Below the pieces are notes generated by a model. That model was given only the letters and a program-made list of their open reading frames with translations, had not been told where the DNA came from and did not search any database. Source: a virus. From it: a stretch of DNA of 64,000 nucleotides. The position numbers were made by a program, and so were the translations under genes. Where the stretch lies: positions 1 through 64,000 of IMG/VR virus record IMGVR_UViG_3300017714_002585; one strand, written 5' to 3'. Shown piece by piece: positions 1-7,862 of this stretch. Every line of letters starts with the position of its first letter. Position 1 is the stretch's first letter.

Positions 1-1310
1 AAGAACATATGAGTTCCAGTTCCACTACCTTGAACCGAAACACTACTGATAGTTCCATAATCATCAGTACAATTCGTACCTGTACATTCCCATTTCCAGC
101 CACCTGCGTTTATTTCTGCTTGGTTATAATATAATATCCAATAAAGTGTTGGGTCATTTGCTTTAGTTACTTCAACAAAGTCACTGCCTGCTCCTGCAAC
201 GTTTGTACCATTGCTTGTTAATTCTGTAATTGCACTACTATAACCTGTACATGAACTATCGTAGTGTGCATCTAAGCCACATTGTTGTGCTAAGTAGGCC
301 GCGGCATAACCCGTACACCCACTATCATAAAGAGGATTAGCAGTACATTGTTGAGTATAGATTGCTTCTGCATATCCCGGACAAGCCGCATCGTGTGTTG
401 CATCTAAACTACATTGTTGATTAAAATAAGCAGTAGCATAACCAGGACAACCTGAATCGTATAAAGCATCAGCGGCACAATTTTGGTCATATTGTTGGGC
501 CGCATATGCAGTAGCATATCCTGGACAACTTGGATCATATAGTGCAGTATCATTACAAGGATTTGCTCTATAAGTAAACCAAGTTTTTATATCTTTTACG
601 ATAGGTCCGTAGTACCCGTCCCAATTACCTTTATCGTAACCATTAATTCTAAAACGAACATCACCTACTGAATTTGGTGTACGTATTGTTCCTACTTTAT
701 CTATGTGATTGTAAATTTCTATATTGTCTTCGTGTATCTGCCAGACAGTTGTACCTTCTGCGACTTCATTAGTACTGTGGCTATTACTTGAATTCCATTG
801 ATACCATGTATCCATTGTCCAAGTTTTTGTTTCAACTACATTACCACTAGAATCTGTGACTTCTACAACTACAACTAATTCGTCCCAATATGTATCATCG
901 GTGACTTCACCTGTTGTAGTGTTTGCTCTATTGCTGATATTGGCACTACAAAAGTTACCAGGTGTATTGAAACAGTGAATATACTTCCATTGATAGTGAA
1001 CTTTATCTATGCTTACGCCTGTGCCTTGTAGTGCTTGATTGATTGCATAAGAAATAGCAAATGTATTTTGGCACTCTCCCCACCTTATAGTACTTCCAGA
1101 TCCATAAACATATGCGGCAGAAGTGCCTGCAGGACAATTACCAAATGGTTGGCCTATTGTACCATCATCTAAATCTAAGGTATTTGGACTAGTAGTTGTT
1201 GGGTTAGTTGGTGCAGTGGTATCTGATGCGAATACTGTGCTACAGAACGAAAGCCAGAACAGCAAGAATACCGCCGATAGTAAGCCCTTCGACCATTCCT
1301 TCTTTAGCAA
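1..1310 (-). CDS. Secreted Cys-repeat protein, C-terminus cut by window edge
   Basis: The frame is open from 1310 to the left edge of the window, so the C-terminus is missing. A TTG at 1310 gives an ideal signal peptide: MLKK, a basic start, a hydrophobic core and cleavage after STVFA (residue 28). No ATG fits in this frame, and the start overlaps the end of the upstream minus-strand gene by 71 bases. Residues about 50-250 look like a beta-rich extracellular domain with many Trp and paired Cys. About five Cys-rich repeats of roughly 22 residues follow (consensus YDxxCxGYxxAYxxQQC). Secretion and the repeats suggest a cell-surface or virion adhesion protein. The family is not recognised. The reading frame is certain, the TTG start likely, the function inferred. 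Confidence 0.6.
   Translation of the reverse strand, partial: MLKKEWSKGLLSAVFLLFWLSFCSTVFASDTTAPTNPTTTSPNTLDLDDGTIGQPFGNCPAGTSAAYVYGSGSTIRWGECQNTFAISYAINQALQGTGVSIDKVHYQWKYIHCFNTPGNFCSANISNRANTTTGEVTDDTYWDELVVVVEVTDSSGNVVETKTWTMDTWYQWNSSNSHSTNEVAEGTTVWQIHEDNIEIYNHIDKVGTIRTPNSVGDVRFRINGYDKGNWDGYYGPIVKDIKTWFTYRANPCNDTALYDPSCPGYATAYAAQQYDQNCAADALYDSGCPGYATAYFNQQCSLDATHDAACPGYAEAIYTQQCTANPLYDSGCTGYAAAYLAQQCGLDAHYDSSCTGYSSAITELTSNGTNVAGAGSDFVEVTKANDPTLYWILYYNQAEINAGGWKWECTGTNCTDDYGTISSVSVQGSGTGTHMF
220..557 (-). repeat. 22-codon tandem repeat array inside the Cys-repeat protein
   Basis: Five tandem units of about 66 bases encode C-x9-C-[PT]-G-Y-x2-A-[YI]-x2-QQ. The units differ at many third positions, so the array is old and kept at protein level. 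The first unit is longer and has QQYDQN before the next Cys. Paired Cys in a secreted protein suggests disulphide-stapled repeats. Confidence 0.7.
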
Positions 1311-1830
1311 GTTTTTTCTCATTATCTACATCAACCTTTTTAGGCATCTTTTGTGGATTCTTTTTCCACAATTCGTATGCTTCTTCGCCAATTTTACCAT
1401 TGTACGGGCAGGGTGTCCCTGCCATAGCCATAGCATCAAAAACTCTTCGGTCTTGACACATTACTGATACCGCCGCAACCTTCATGCCCATATCGTATAG
1501 TGTTTTGGAAAGTTTAAGTCTTTCACAATTGGCATCCCTGTAGGTTTGACCTGTAGATACTCCTAAAATCTGCGTTTGTACTGCGCCACTAACACCAACA
1601 GTACATAAATCAGAATTACTTCCACTAATAGAAGGCGATATAGCACTAGGTGGTGGGCTTTTTACAGTTGTATCAGTATCCGTATCAGACTTGACTGTAC
1701 TATTACTAGTAGAATCTGTAACGATAGGATCTGCCGCAATCGCAGATGTAGTTAACATGATTCCCAAAAGTAACGCAATGAAAAAGGTCAAAGCGGTAGA
1801 GTGGGAAAGATATTTCCTTTTTAGGCTCAT
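1240..1830 (-). CDS. Exported membrane-anchored protein, unknown
   Basis: About 196 residues from the ATG at 1830, which has AGGAGA at a good distance; an in-frame ATG at 1860 lacks this. The N-terminus is a signal peptide (MSLKRK, hydrophobic stretch, cleavage near SAIA-AD). A Ser/Thr/Asp-rich linker follows (residues about 35-65), then a domain with four Cys including a CPYNGKIGEEAYELWKKNP segment, and a C-terminal hydrophobic helix (GLTIGGILAVLAFVL). A late octamer lies upstream at 1935-1942. The gene overlaps the Cys-repeat gene and is probably co-translated with it, so the two may act together in the envelope or virion. I do not recognise the family. Confidence 0.65.
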   Translation of the reverse strand: MSLKRKYLSHSTALTFFIALLLGIMLTTSAIAADPIVTDSTSNSTVKSDTDTDTTVKSPPPSAISPSISGSNSDLCTVGVSGAVQTQILGVSTGQTYRDANCERLKLSKTLYDMGMKVAAVSVMCQDRRVFDAMAMAGTPCPYNGKIGEEAYELWKKNPQKMPKKVDVDNEKKLAKEGMVEGLTIGGILAVLAFVL

Positions 1831-1934
1831 AAGTGTCTCCTCTAAGCCTGACTGCATCATAGAATTTCTTCAAACCTTACAGTCAGTAACAAAACCATAT
1901 ATATAATTTTAAAAATAATTATACTCAATGTTAA

Positions 1935-1942
1935 TATTTATC
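1935..1942 (-). promoter_or_regulatory. T4-like late promoter octamer GATAAATA
   Basis: GATAAATA on the minus strand about 105 bases before the ATG at 1830. The same octamer recurs at many gene starts in this window. It resembles the T4 late promoter TATAAATA, read by gp55-type sigma. Confidence 0.5.
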
Positions 1943-1971
1943 TAAATGGTTCAAAAATTTGACAATAGGTA

Positions 1972-2000
1972 TTGACTTTTTGTCTTAAATCGTTTATATT
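1972..2000 (+). promoter_or_regulatory. sigma70-like promoter for tRNA-Trp
   Basis: TTGACT, 17-base spacer, TATATT, ending 64 bases before the tRNA-Trp gene. Further TTGACA copies at 1959, 2015 and 2039 have no good -10 partner. Confidence 0.6.
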
Positions 2001-2064
2001 TGTATGAAGTAAATTTGACAGTGATTCTATTCAAAAAATTGACACCGTCAAAAAGTTGTTGCGA

Positions 2065-2142
2065 GGGGGTGCCGTGAAGTTGGAGTTTCACACTGGTCTC
2101 CAAAACCAGTATTAGTAGGTTCGAATCCTATCACCTCTGCCA
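2065..2142 (+). tRNA. tRNA-Trp (anticodon CCA)
   Basis: Cloverleaf with acceptor GGGGGTG pairing CACCTCT (two G-U pairs), D stem GTGA/TCAC, anticodon stem CTGGT/ACCAG with loop CTCCAAA (anticodon CCA), T stem GTAGG/CCTAT with loop TTCGAAT, discriminator G and an encoded CCA. The normally invariant U8 reads as C in this fold. Starting at A2064 with a bulged G is an alternative. Confidence 0.85.
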
Positions 2143-2158
2143 ACAAATACCCATTTTG

Positions 2159-2166
2159 TATAAATA
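2159..2166 (+). promoter_or_regulatory. T4-like late promoter TATAAATA
   Basis: Exact T4 late octamer. A start 6 bases downstream would give a short leader with GGGAG ahead of the ATG at 2188. Confidence 0.65.
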
Positions 2167-2187
2167 CGACTATAATGGGAGACTCAA

Positions 2188-2616
2188 ATGAATGACCTTA
2201 ACTCACTAAGCATGGAATTATCTGATTTTCTTTTACCCTGGATTGGTGTCTTAATATCTTTGGTTGTTGCTATTTGGTTTAAAGATTTTGCTACAGGATT
2301 AGCAAAAGGCTTAAAATTCAAAATGGATCCAGCATTTAATGAAGGCGATGAGGTTCTACTTGATGGCGAACTAGCAATGATTGTAAAGATTGGTGCAAGA
2401 CAGACAGTATTTGGTGTATATTCTGAGAGAGGATATACGTGGAGATATGTTCCAAATGAAAGAATTCCAGTACTAAAACTAGAAAAAGTTATCAAAAAAG
2501 ACTTACACGTTGACACTGATGAGGAAAAAGCACAAAAGATGAAGTCACTTATCGATAAAGTACAAGATGATAAGATAGCCGCTAATTCGCAAGAAATACA
2601 AAAATTGAAGAAATAA
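2188..2616 (+). CDS. Small MscS-like membrane protein
   Basis: 142 residues. One hydrophobic helix (residues about 14-30, ending in a Trp-Phe interface) is followed by a basic/beta domain resembling the MscS beta domain: FNEGDEVLLDGELAMIVKIG then a YTWRYVPNERI segment, like the MscS pattern of F..GD.V...G..G.V..I....T.......V.IPN. A charged coiled C-terminus follows. Classical MscS has three transmembrane helices and about 280 residues, so this is a minimal form and may not make a channel alone. Late promoter at 2159, strong SD GGGAG. Membrane location is clear; the mechanosensitive assignment is moderate. Confidence 0.55.
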   Translation: MNDLNSLSMELSDFLLPWIGVLISLVVAIWFKDFATGLAKGLKFKMDPAFNEGDEVLLDGELAMIVKIGARQTVFGVYSERGYTWRYVPNERIPVLKLEKVIKKDLHVDTDEEKAQKMKSLIDKVQDDKIAANSQEIQKLKK

Positions 2617-2619
2617 CAC

Positions 2620-2648
2620 TTGACACCGAGTTTGTTTAATGTTATTAT
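2620..2648 (+). promoter_or_regulatory. sigma70-like promoter
   Basis: TTGACA, 17 bases, TATTAT; starts 4 bases after the preceding stop and leads to the small genes from 2676 onward. Confidence 0.75.
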
Positions 2649-2675
2649 TATCTATATAACTCATAGGAGAAACTT

Positions 2676-2888
2676 ATGGATTTAGGTATAAACCCAGGAT
2701 ACATTGCCGTTTTTTTCGGTTTAGTGTTATTTTATATGGGATATTTAAAAGGTAAAGACGTAGGACGAGAGCAAGGTGCTGGAGGTATGATTGATATGCT
2801 TCATCATAACGGATATCTCAAAGTAAAAGGTCATACGATTGACGAAAAAGGAAAACCACAAATAGAATTTGCAAAAATAGACGAATAG
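2676..2888 (+). CDS. Small single-TM protein, unknown
   Basis: 70 residues; SD AGGAG precedes the ATG. Residues 8-25 form a membrane helix, followed by a soluble tail with a HNGYLKVKG strand motif. First gene after the promoter at 2620, so probably early. Family not recognised. Confidence 0.55.
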   Translation: MDLGINPGYIAVFFGLVLFYMGYLKGKDVGREQGAGGMIDMLHHNGYLKVKGHTIDEKGKPQIEFAKIDE

Positions 2889-2896
2889 GAAACAAC

Positions 2897-3094
2897 ATGT
2901 CTTTTGAAATTATTTACACACCGAGAGTTGAAAATGAAGTAGTAGTTGCTAGATTCGAAACATTAGAAGAGGCAAATGCACATTTAGAAACAATTAGAGA
3001 AACAAGACCTAATGCATATCGACATCACAGAATTGAAGAAGTCAGAGAGCAAGAGTGGTTAGGTCAAGACAGTGGAATAGAAAATTTCGTATGA
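2897..3094 (+). CDS. Small acidic protein, unknown
   Basis: 65 residues starting 8 bases after the previous stop with a GGAAAC leader. A mixed alpha/beta pattern (FEIIYTPRVENEVVVARF, then a charged helix) suggests a small globular protein. Its stop overlaps the next ATG (ATGA), so the pair is translationally coupled. Confidence 0.5.
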   Translation: MSFEIIYTPRVENEVVVARFETLEEANAHLETIRETRPNAYRHHRIEEVREQEWLGQDSGIENFV

Positions 3095-3510
3095 GTGAAA
3101 ACAAAGAGTCTGAGAACTTAGATGCTCTCTTTGAGAGAATGGATAAGTTCTCAAAACAATTCGATTATATCAAACCTTTCGGAAAAGATATCAAAATATA
3201 TTATTTCAAACACAGAGAACGTTTGAAAATGACAGTACGTGTTACTGATAACTTTGCTATGACATATTATTGGGATAAAGCAGAGTTTGATGATATGATT
3301 GAAAACTGGCAAAATGAATGGGTTGGAAAAGCAAAGGGTGTTGAAATGTTCATTGGTCCTAAGAATAGAGAAGGACAAAGATTCGTAAGAATATCAGCCG
3401 CAGGTAGGGCATGTCATGAACATAGAGTTCCATTTCGTGCAATGATTCAACTAAAGAAAGAATATTATCATCAACTTAATAATCCAATGCCATGGGACAA
3501 AGAGGAATAG
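3091..3510 (+). CDS. Conserved-looking soluble protein, unknown
   Basis: 139 residues. I chose the ATG at 3091 because it overlaps the upstream TGA (ATGA), rather than the in-frame ATG at 3055 inside the upstream gene. The N-terminus is acidic and helical; the rest is mixed, with ISAAGRACHEHRVPF near the C-terminus. It sits just ahead of the clamp-loader genes. No family recognised. Confidence 0.55.
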   Translation: MSENKESENLDALFERMDKFSKQFDYIKPFGKDIKIYYFKHRERLKMTVRVTDNFAMTYYWDKAEFDDMIENWQNEWVGKAKGVEMFIGPKNREGQRFVRISAAGRACHEHRVPFRAMIQLKKEYYHQLNNPMPWDKEE

Positions 3511-3699
3511 GTGTTGACAAAGTTTACAAAAGGACTTAAAATAAATGAAGTTTTAAAAGAAGCGAAATTTCAAAAGGATATCGTATGGCAACCGCCTTTG
3601 ACAGAAGATGAAACTTTAAATGGTAAAGCAAAAGATTTTATAAAAGAAAACGGAGTTGAACTTGAAAGAATTATGGGTAGAAAAATACAGACCAAGTAG
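3511..3699 (+). CDS. Possible small protein ahead of gp44
   Basis: 62 residues from GTG 3511, directly after the previous stop and with AGAGG upstream. It overlaps the start of the gp44 gene by 38 bases. A sigma70-like element (3514-3542) lies over its first codons, so the GTG may be wrong or the region may be partly regulatory. Function unknown. Confidence 0.4.
   Translation: MLTKFTKGLKINEVLKEAKFQKDIVWQPPLTEDETLNGKAKDFIKENGVELERIMGRKIQTK
3514..3542 (+). promoter_or_regulatory. Possible sigma70-like promoter before the clamp-loader genes
   Basis: TTGACA, 17 bases, TAAAAT, about 120 bases before gp44. The -10 is less like the others, and it lies in a putative coding region. Confidence 0.4.
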
Positions 3700-4588
3700 T
3701 ATAGGTCAGTATGTTTTTAGGGACGATAAACAGAAACATCAAGTACAAAGTTGGGTAGAAAGTGGTGCTATACCACATCTATTATTTTCGGGTTCAGCAG
3801 GAACAGGTAAAACTACATTAGCAAAAGTTCTTCTAAAAGAATTACAAGTTGATGATGGTGATGTAATGTTCATCAATGCATCAAGTGAAAATAACGTAGA
3901 CACAATGCGTACAAAGATTAATGGATTTGCTAGTTCACTTCCTTTTTCAGGTGATTTTAAATATGTCTTACTAGATGAGGCAGATTATCTATCTCAAAAT
4001 GCACAAGCAATTCTACGTAATATGATGGAGACGTATTCTTCAACATGTAGATTTATTCTAACATGTAATTATCCAAACAAAGTTATTCCAGCAATTCATT
4101 CACGTTGTCAAGGTTATCATATTGAAAAACTAGATACGAATGAGTTCACAGCCCGTGTTGCTGAAATTCTTATTACAGAAAACATTCAACCAGATTTAGA
4201 AATACTTGACGTTTATGTTAGGTCAGCATATCCTGATTTACGTAAATGTATCAATATGGTTCAACAAAATATTGTTGATGGTGCTTTGCAACAACCTGGT
4301 CAAGGTGAAAGTGGTGAGAGTGATTGGATACTTGAATATGTGGCATTGTTTCAGTTAGGTAAAGTAGCAGAGGCACGTAAATTGATTGTATCAAAAGCAC
4401 GTGCAGAAGAATATGAAGGAGTGTATCGTAAACTATATGAGAATTTAGATTGGTTTGGCGATGATGAAATGAAAAGAGGTAAAGCATTGATGTGTATACG
4501 TGATGGTTTAGTAAATCATTCACTAGTTGCTGATCCTGAGATTAATCTAAGTGCGACATTATTAGAGTTACAATACATAGCAAAGTAA
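3662..4588 (+). CDS. 44: Clamp-loader large subunit (T4 gp44-like, RFC/DnaX-type AAA+ ATPase)
   Basis: About 308 residues. It loads the sliding clamp (gp45, at 61149) onto primer-template junctions using ATP. Visible motifs: the N-terminal ELWVEKYRP signature of RFC-type loaders, Walker A GSAGTGKTT, Walker B LLDEADYL, and the SRC motif (HSRCQGY) that acts in trans. The C-terminal part fits the collar domain. I prefer TTG 3662, which has CGGAG six bases upstream; TTG 3656 has no room for an SD. The next gene starts on the last base of its stop, as in T4 where 44 and 62 are coupled. Length matches the family (about 310-320). Confidence 0.93.
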   Translation: MKELWVEKYRPSSIGQYVFRDDKQKHQVQSWVESGAIPHLLFSGSAGTGKTTLAKVLLKELQVDDGDVMFINASSENNVDTMRTKINGFASSLPFSGDFKYVLLDEADYLSQNAQAILRNMMETYSSTCRFILTCNYPNKVIPAIHSRCQGYHIEKLDTNEFTARVAEILITENIQPDLEILDVYVRSAYPDLRKCINMVQQNIVDGALQQPGQGESGESDWILEYVALFQLGKVAEARKLIVSKARAEEYEGVYRKLYENLDWFGDDEMKRGKALMCIRDGLVNHSLVADPEINLSATLLELQYIAK

Positions 4589-4992
4589 TGTACACACCCA
4601 AGGTAATTATTCCGGAAGGAATACAATCTCAATATAAGTTAATGTTATACAGAATAATCATTGCATTATGTGAGGACAAACAGCCGGTTAATCCGTTTAA
4701 GTCTTTATATGATACAGTTGATGGGTTAAGAATAGCATTGAATACAACTAATGATTTGCCCGGTGCTATAAAACATTGGGATACAGAAATATCAGAAGGC
4801 AAATACAATTACATAATCTTAGGAGATCCCAATCCATCAGGTTATAAAGAAAGTGTTTTACAAAAAGTTATGAATGAATGTTCAAATCCAAGCAGTAGCC
4901 TTATCAATGATGAGTGGTTTCTAGCAATGATAAATATTACTAATAAAAATAAGTTAGTAGTTAATAAAGACTTAAAGATTACGATAGAATAA
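4588..4992 (+). CDS. 62: Probable clamp-loader small subunit (T4 gp62 position)
   Basis: 134 residues, starting in the TAATG junction with gp44. In T4-like phages the gene right after 44 is 62, the small loader subunit that completes the 44/62 pentamer. No catalytic motif is expected or seen. T4 gp62 is larger (187 residues) and the marine versions are divergent. The call rests mainly on position, size and coupling; sequence support is weak. It overlaps the next gene by one base. Confidence 0.45.
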   Translation: MYTPKVIIPEGIQSQYKLMLYRIIIALCEDKQPVNPFKSLYDTVDGLRIALNTTNDLPGAIKHWDTEISEGKYNYIILGDPNPSGYKESVLQKVMNECSNPSSSLINDEWFLAMINITNKNKLVVNKDLKITIE

Positions 4993-5330
4993 TGGCAAAG
5001 AAAGCATATATAGTTTTAGCCCACACGTTTAGACCCGCTGATGGAGAGAATACCTCCATGAAAGATTTTGGTAAAAAGGGAAAATGGACAATGATGGAAG
5101 ATTGCTATTTCGTTACAAGATTACGTAAACGTTATTGGGATCATTCCACAACAATTATCAATCTTACAGATGCTAAGATTGAAAAGAACTCCGCTGAAAC
5201 AAAAGACTATAATAAGATAGTTCAACATGTTATGATTAAGTACCCACAACACTTCAATGCGTTTGTAAAAGAGTGCAAAGAGGGTGGATTAATTAATAAG
5301 GGAGCATCAGAGGAACAACCTACAGAGTAA
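4992..5330 (+). CDS. Small basic protein after the clamp-loader genes, unknown
   Basis: 112 residues, start overlapping the previous stop (TAATG). The N-terminus is rich in Lys and aromatics (KKGKWTMMEDCYF, RLRKRYWDHST), which suggests nucleic-acid or protein contact. The tail is polar. T4 has regA at this position, but I see no RegA similarity. Unknown function; transcribed with the loader genes. Confidence 0.5.
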   Translation: MAKKAYIVLAHTFRPADGENTSMKDFGKKGKWTMMEDCYFVTRLRKRYWDHSTTIINLTDAKIEKNSAETKDYNKIVQHVMIKYPQHFNAFVKECKEGGLINKGASEEQPTE

Positions 5331-5333
5331 TAC

Positions 5334-5777
5334 ATGGCTATTATACATATATATGACTATGAAGACGGCATTCAAGACTTCATCGGTAATATGTTACCGT
5401 ACGAATACAAAACATTTGATTGGGACAAAGACGGGTTCTTTCAATTCGACAAATTAAACTCAGGTGATTACAATATAGTTTGCTTAACTAAGCCATATGA
5501 TTGTTTACAGAATGGTACTAACAAAGGTAAGTATAATGCAGAATCTCCTAAGGAAATGAAGATATGGAGCAGGAGAAACTGGAGATATAACACACAAGAT
5601 ATCAATGATGAAATATATAAGTTTTTAACTAAACTAGAAGGCAACTATATTTGTATTCATCCTGATATGATTGAAGAAAAAGTCACAGACCTTTGTGCAT
5701 ATTTAATGACTAACCAAGTAAATTTTAAAAAAAGAGAATACAACAAGTTTTATAAAGAACAGATTAATATAAAATGA
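5334..5777 (+). CDS. Unknown soluble protein
   Basis: 147 residues, four bases after the previous stop. The sequence is rich in Tyr, Asp and Lys, with IYDYEDGIQDFIGNML at the start and a central RRNWRYN basic patch. No signal peptide or membrane helix. It overlaps the next start by four bases (ATGA). I do not recognise it. Confidence 0.5.
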   Translation: MAIIHIYDYEDGIQDFIGNMLPYEYKTFDWDKDGFFQFDKLNSGDYNIVCLTKPYDCLQNGTNKGKYNAESPKEMKIWSRRNWRYNTQDINDEIYKFLTKLEGNYICIHPDMIEEKVTDLCAYLMTNQVNFKKREYNKFYKEQINIK

Positions 5778-6214
5778 GTAAAATAATAAGAGATAAGTTT
5801 AATGCAGAACATAAGATGCCTACAACACAAATTATGGGCACCATATCAGATGCTATTGCTCTCAAAATTAATCAAATGGTTGTTTCAGGTGATACAAGCG
5901 AAGCAAAGACGATTGTAGACCACCTCAACCAAATACTAAAGACCGATATATCTGATATTAATGCAGATACTTTCCCAGAACCTTTTCAAACTGAATCTAA
6001 GATGAATGTAGATTACACAAATCCAACAGGTTTGTTCTTTCTAGTTACATCAGGTTCAGCAGAAATAAGAGTAGAGGGAAAAAGTTTTCAATTAAATCGT
6101 AAAAAGATATTCTTTGTTAACGAAAGATTACCGTATGTTATCTTATCACCAGATAGTAGCAGACTAAATATGATGTCTGCCAAGTTTATGTGGGATAAGA
6201 ATCTTCATGCATAA
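5774..6214 (+). CDS. Cupin-like protein, unknown
   Basis: 146 residues. The N-terminal half is helical. The C-terminal half has a cupin-like beta pattern: GLFFLVTSGSAEIRVEGKSF, then a KKIFFVNERLPYVILSP strand pair. The metal-binding His residues of true cupin enzymes are not visible, so a structural or binding role is more likely. It is embedded in the early operon and overlaps the Smr gene by eight bases. The cupin assignment is tentative. Confidence 0.45.
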   Translation: MSKIIRDKFNAEHKMPTTQIMGTISDAIALKINQMVVSGDTSEAKTIVDHLNQILKTDISDINADTFPEPFQTESKMNVDYTNPTGLFFLVTSGSAEIRVEGKSFQLNRKKIFFVNERLPYVILSPDSSRLNMMSAKFMWDKNLHA

Positions 6215-6443
6215 TAAAGTAGATTTACACGGACTTTTTGTTCATGAAGGTTGGAAACGTTTTCGTAAGTCAACACAAGAGGCATATTTATATGGTCATA
6301 AACAAATCATCGTTATTGTCGGACATGGAGAAATGTCAAAAGAGTTTGAAAAATGGTGTGAAGCGGATCCTTACGTGAGAGAAACTAGAAGATTAGATAG
6401 AAACACAGGTGCATTCAGAGTAATATTAAAGAAGAAAAAGTAA
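6207..6443 (+). CDS. Stand-alone Smr-domain protein
   Basis: 78 residues, a single Smr (MutS2 C-terminal) domain. DLHGLFVHEGW and VIVGHGEMSKEF match the conserved DLHG...A and I.GhG motifs, and the family's late GAFRVILK strand is present. Smr domains are DNA or RNA endonucleases or nucleic-acid binders; in phage they may act on recombination intermediates or on mRNA. The gene ends in a TAATG overlap with the radical SAM gene. The domain call is strong; the substrate is unknown. Confidence 0.75.
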   Translation: MHNKVDLHGLFVHEGWKRFRKSTQEAYLYGHKQIIVIVGHGEMSKEFEKWCEADPYVRETRRLDRNTGAFRVILKKKK

Positions 6444-7795
6444 TGGCAGATTCAACTAAAACTTATTGCAAATATTTCTTCAATCACATTGCACTTTGGA
6501 ATGGTAGACTAGCAACTCCTTGTTGTAGGTATAGTACTAAACCTGGCTCAGAAACAAAAAGTTTTGCTCACCCATATGAATCTGTAAGAACTTTTAAAGA
6601 AACTTTACTTTCAGATAAATGGGAGACATTAAGAAAAAACTCATTAGCTGGTATAAAGGATCCTGGTTGTTGGAAATGTTATGAGGAAGAAGAAAAGGGT
6701 ATATACTCATTACGTAATCAAGCAAATGAAGTAATGCTTGACCAGAAAGTTGAAGCAGGATTAACACATGATAGTCAAGGAGATTGGGCAGATGTATTAA
6801 AATACGTACAATCAACTAAATTAACATATCTTGAAATGAATTTAGGTAACTATTGTAATTTGGCATGTAATATATGTAATTCATCGTTGAGTACGAAATG
6901 GGAAGAAGATGATAGATGGTTAAAACAAGAAAAAGGTTTCGATAGGGGTGTATTTAAATCTGATACAAAATTAGAAATAGAATATGACAAAGCAGATTAT
7001 GAACATGTTAATAGAATAAAGTTTGTTGGTGGTGAACCAATGCTACACCCAAAGTTTTTAAGCATCGTAGACTTTATTATTGAAACAGGCTATTCAAAAA
7101 ATATAGAGTTACAAATTTTTACAAATGCAAGTTGGATACCTAAAGATAAAATCATTAGTAGACTATCACAATTTAAAAGAGTAAGAATTTCATTAAGTAT
7201 TGACGGAACCGAGGAAGTAAATGACTATACGAGACATTTAAGTTCTTGGGAAACTGTAAACGCAACCGCCAGAAGGTGGATGGAACTGTCAATGGAGCAT
7301 GAAGGTATCCAAGTAAAATGGGAACCTACTCTGAGTGTGTATAACGCCAATCACATTCCAGAAATGTTTCAGTGGTGGATTGACTTATGCCTAGAAATAA
7401 GAGGAGAGAATATTCAAAAGGCATTATTAATCGACAAGGGAACTGGTATAAACATTTATCTTAATAATGTATTAGACCCTAGTTATCTTCAACCAAAACT
7501 TTTTCCTCATCATAATAATGGTGAAGGAGATAAAGATTTGTTTAGACGAATTGAGATATGGTTGAATGATATAAAAGATAAGCACTATGAACAAGGTAAT
7601 CATTGGAACATGAGTGCAATACGTATGTTAAAAGAAGTTGTACGTAAAGGTAAATCATTAATAGAGCAAGAGCCAAGCAAAAAAGATATACTTGACTTTC
7701 ATAAGTATTCTGTATTGTTAGACAAACGAAGAGGCAAAGACATTAAGACTGCATTGCCTGAAATGTGGCGCCTTGTAACTAGAGAAAAAGTGTGA
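6443..7795 (+). CDS. Radical SAM enzyme with N-terminal Cys-rich region
   Basis: 450 residues. The [4Fe-4S] cluster motif is CNLACNIC (about residue 138), preceded by YLEMNLGNY, the usual first strand; FVGGEPMLHP is the SAM-binding GGE motif. An N-terminal domain carries more Cys (TPCCRYST and GCWKCYEEE), as in radical SAM proteins whose extra domain holds auxiliary clusters or zinc. Such enzymes modify peptides, tRNA or small molecules; the substrate cannot be read here. A second enzyme of the same design lies at 53170. Fe-S genes in this window (29317-31205, 44306) could supply clusters. The family call is firm. Confidence 0.85.
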   Translation: MADSTKTYCKYFFNHIALWNGRLATPCCRYSTKPGSETKSFAHPYESVRTFKETLLSDKWETLRKNSLAGIKDPGCWKCYEEEEKGIYSLRNQANEVMLDQKVEAGLTHDSQGDWADVLKYVQSTKLTYLEMNLGNYCNLACNICNSSLSTKWEEDDRWLKQEKGFDRGVFKSDTKLEIEYDKADYEHVNRIKFVGGEPMLHPKFLSIVDFIIETGYSKNIELQIFTNASWIPKDKIISRLSQFKRVRISLSIDGTEEVNDYTRHLSSWETVNATARRWMELSMEHEGIQVKWEPTLSVYNANHIPEMFQWWIDLCLEIRGENIQKALLIDKGTGINIYLNNVLDPSYLQPKLFPHHNNGEGDKDLFRRIEIWLNDIKDKHYEQGNHWNMSAIRMLKEVVRKGKSLIEQEPSKKDILDFHKYSVLLDKRRGKDIKTALPEMWRLVTREKV

Positions 7796-7801
7796 TTTTA
7801 C

Positions 7802-7830
7802 TTGACAAATCATATAAGCAGTGCTATACT
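7802..7830 (+). promoter_or_regulatory. sigma70-like promoter
   Basis: TTGACA, 17 bases, TATACT, 33 bases before the HAD nucleotidase ATG at 7863. Confidence 0.75.
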
Positions 7831-7862
7831 GTTTAAGTAATCAGAAAGAAAAGTAATCAAAC

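Noticed and set aside
220-557. CRISPR-like array of regular repeats
   Set aside because: The 66-base periodicity is coding (22-residue Cys repeats) with diverged third positions and no constant spacer/repeat structure. No CRISPR array seen anywhere.
1123-1467. 114-residue plus-strand frame at the left end
   Set aside because: Lies opposite two minus-strand genes that have signal peptides and coherent domains; no ribosome site.
4992-5330. RegA translational repressor at the T4 position after gp62
   Set aside because: Position fits but I see no RegA sequence features; left as unknown.
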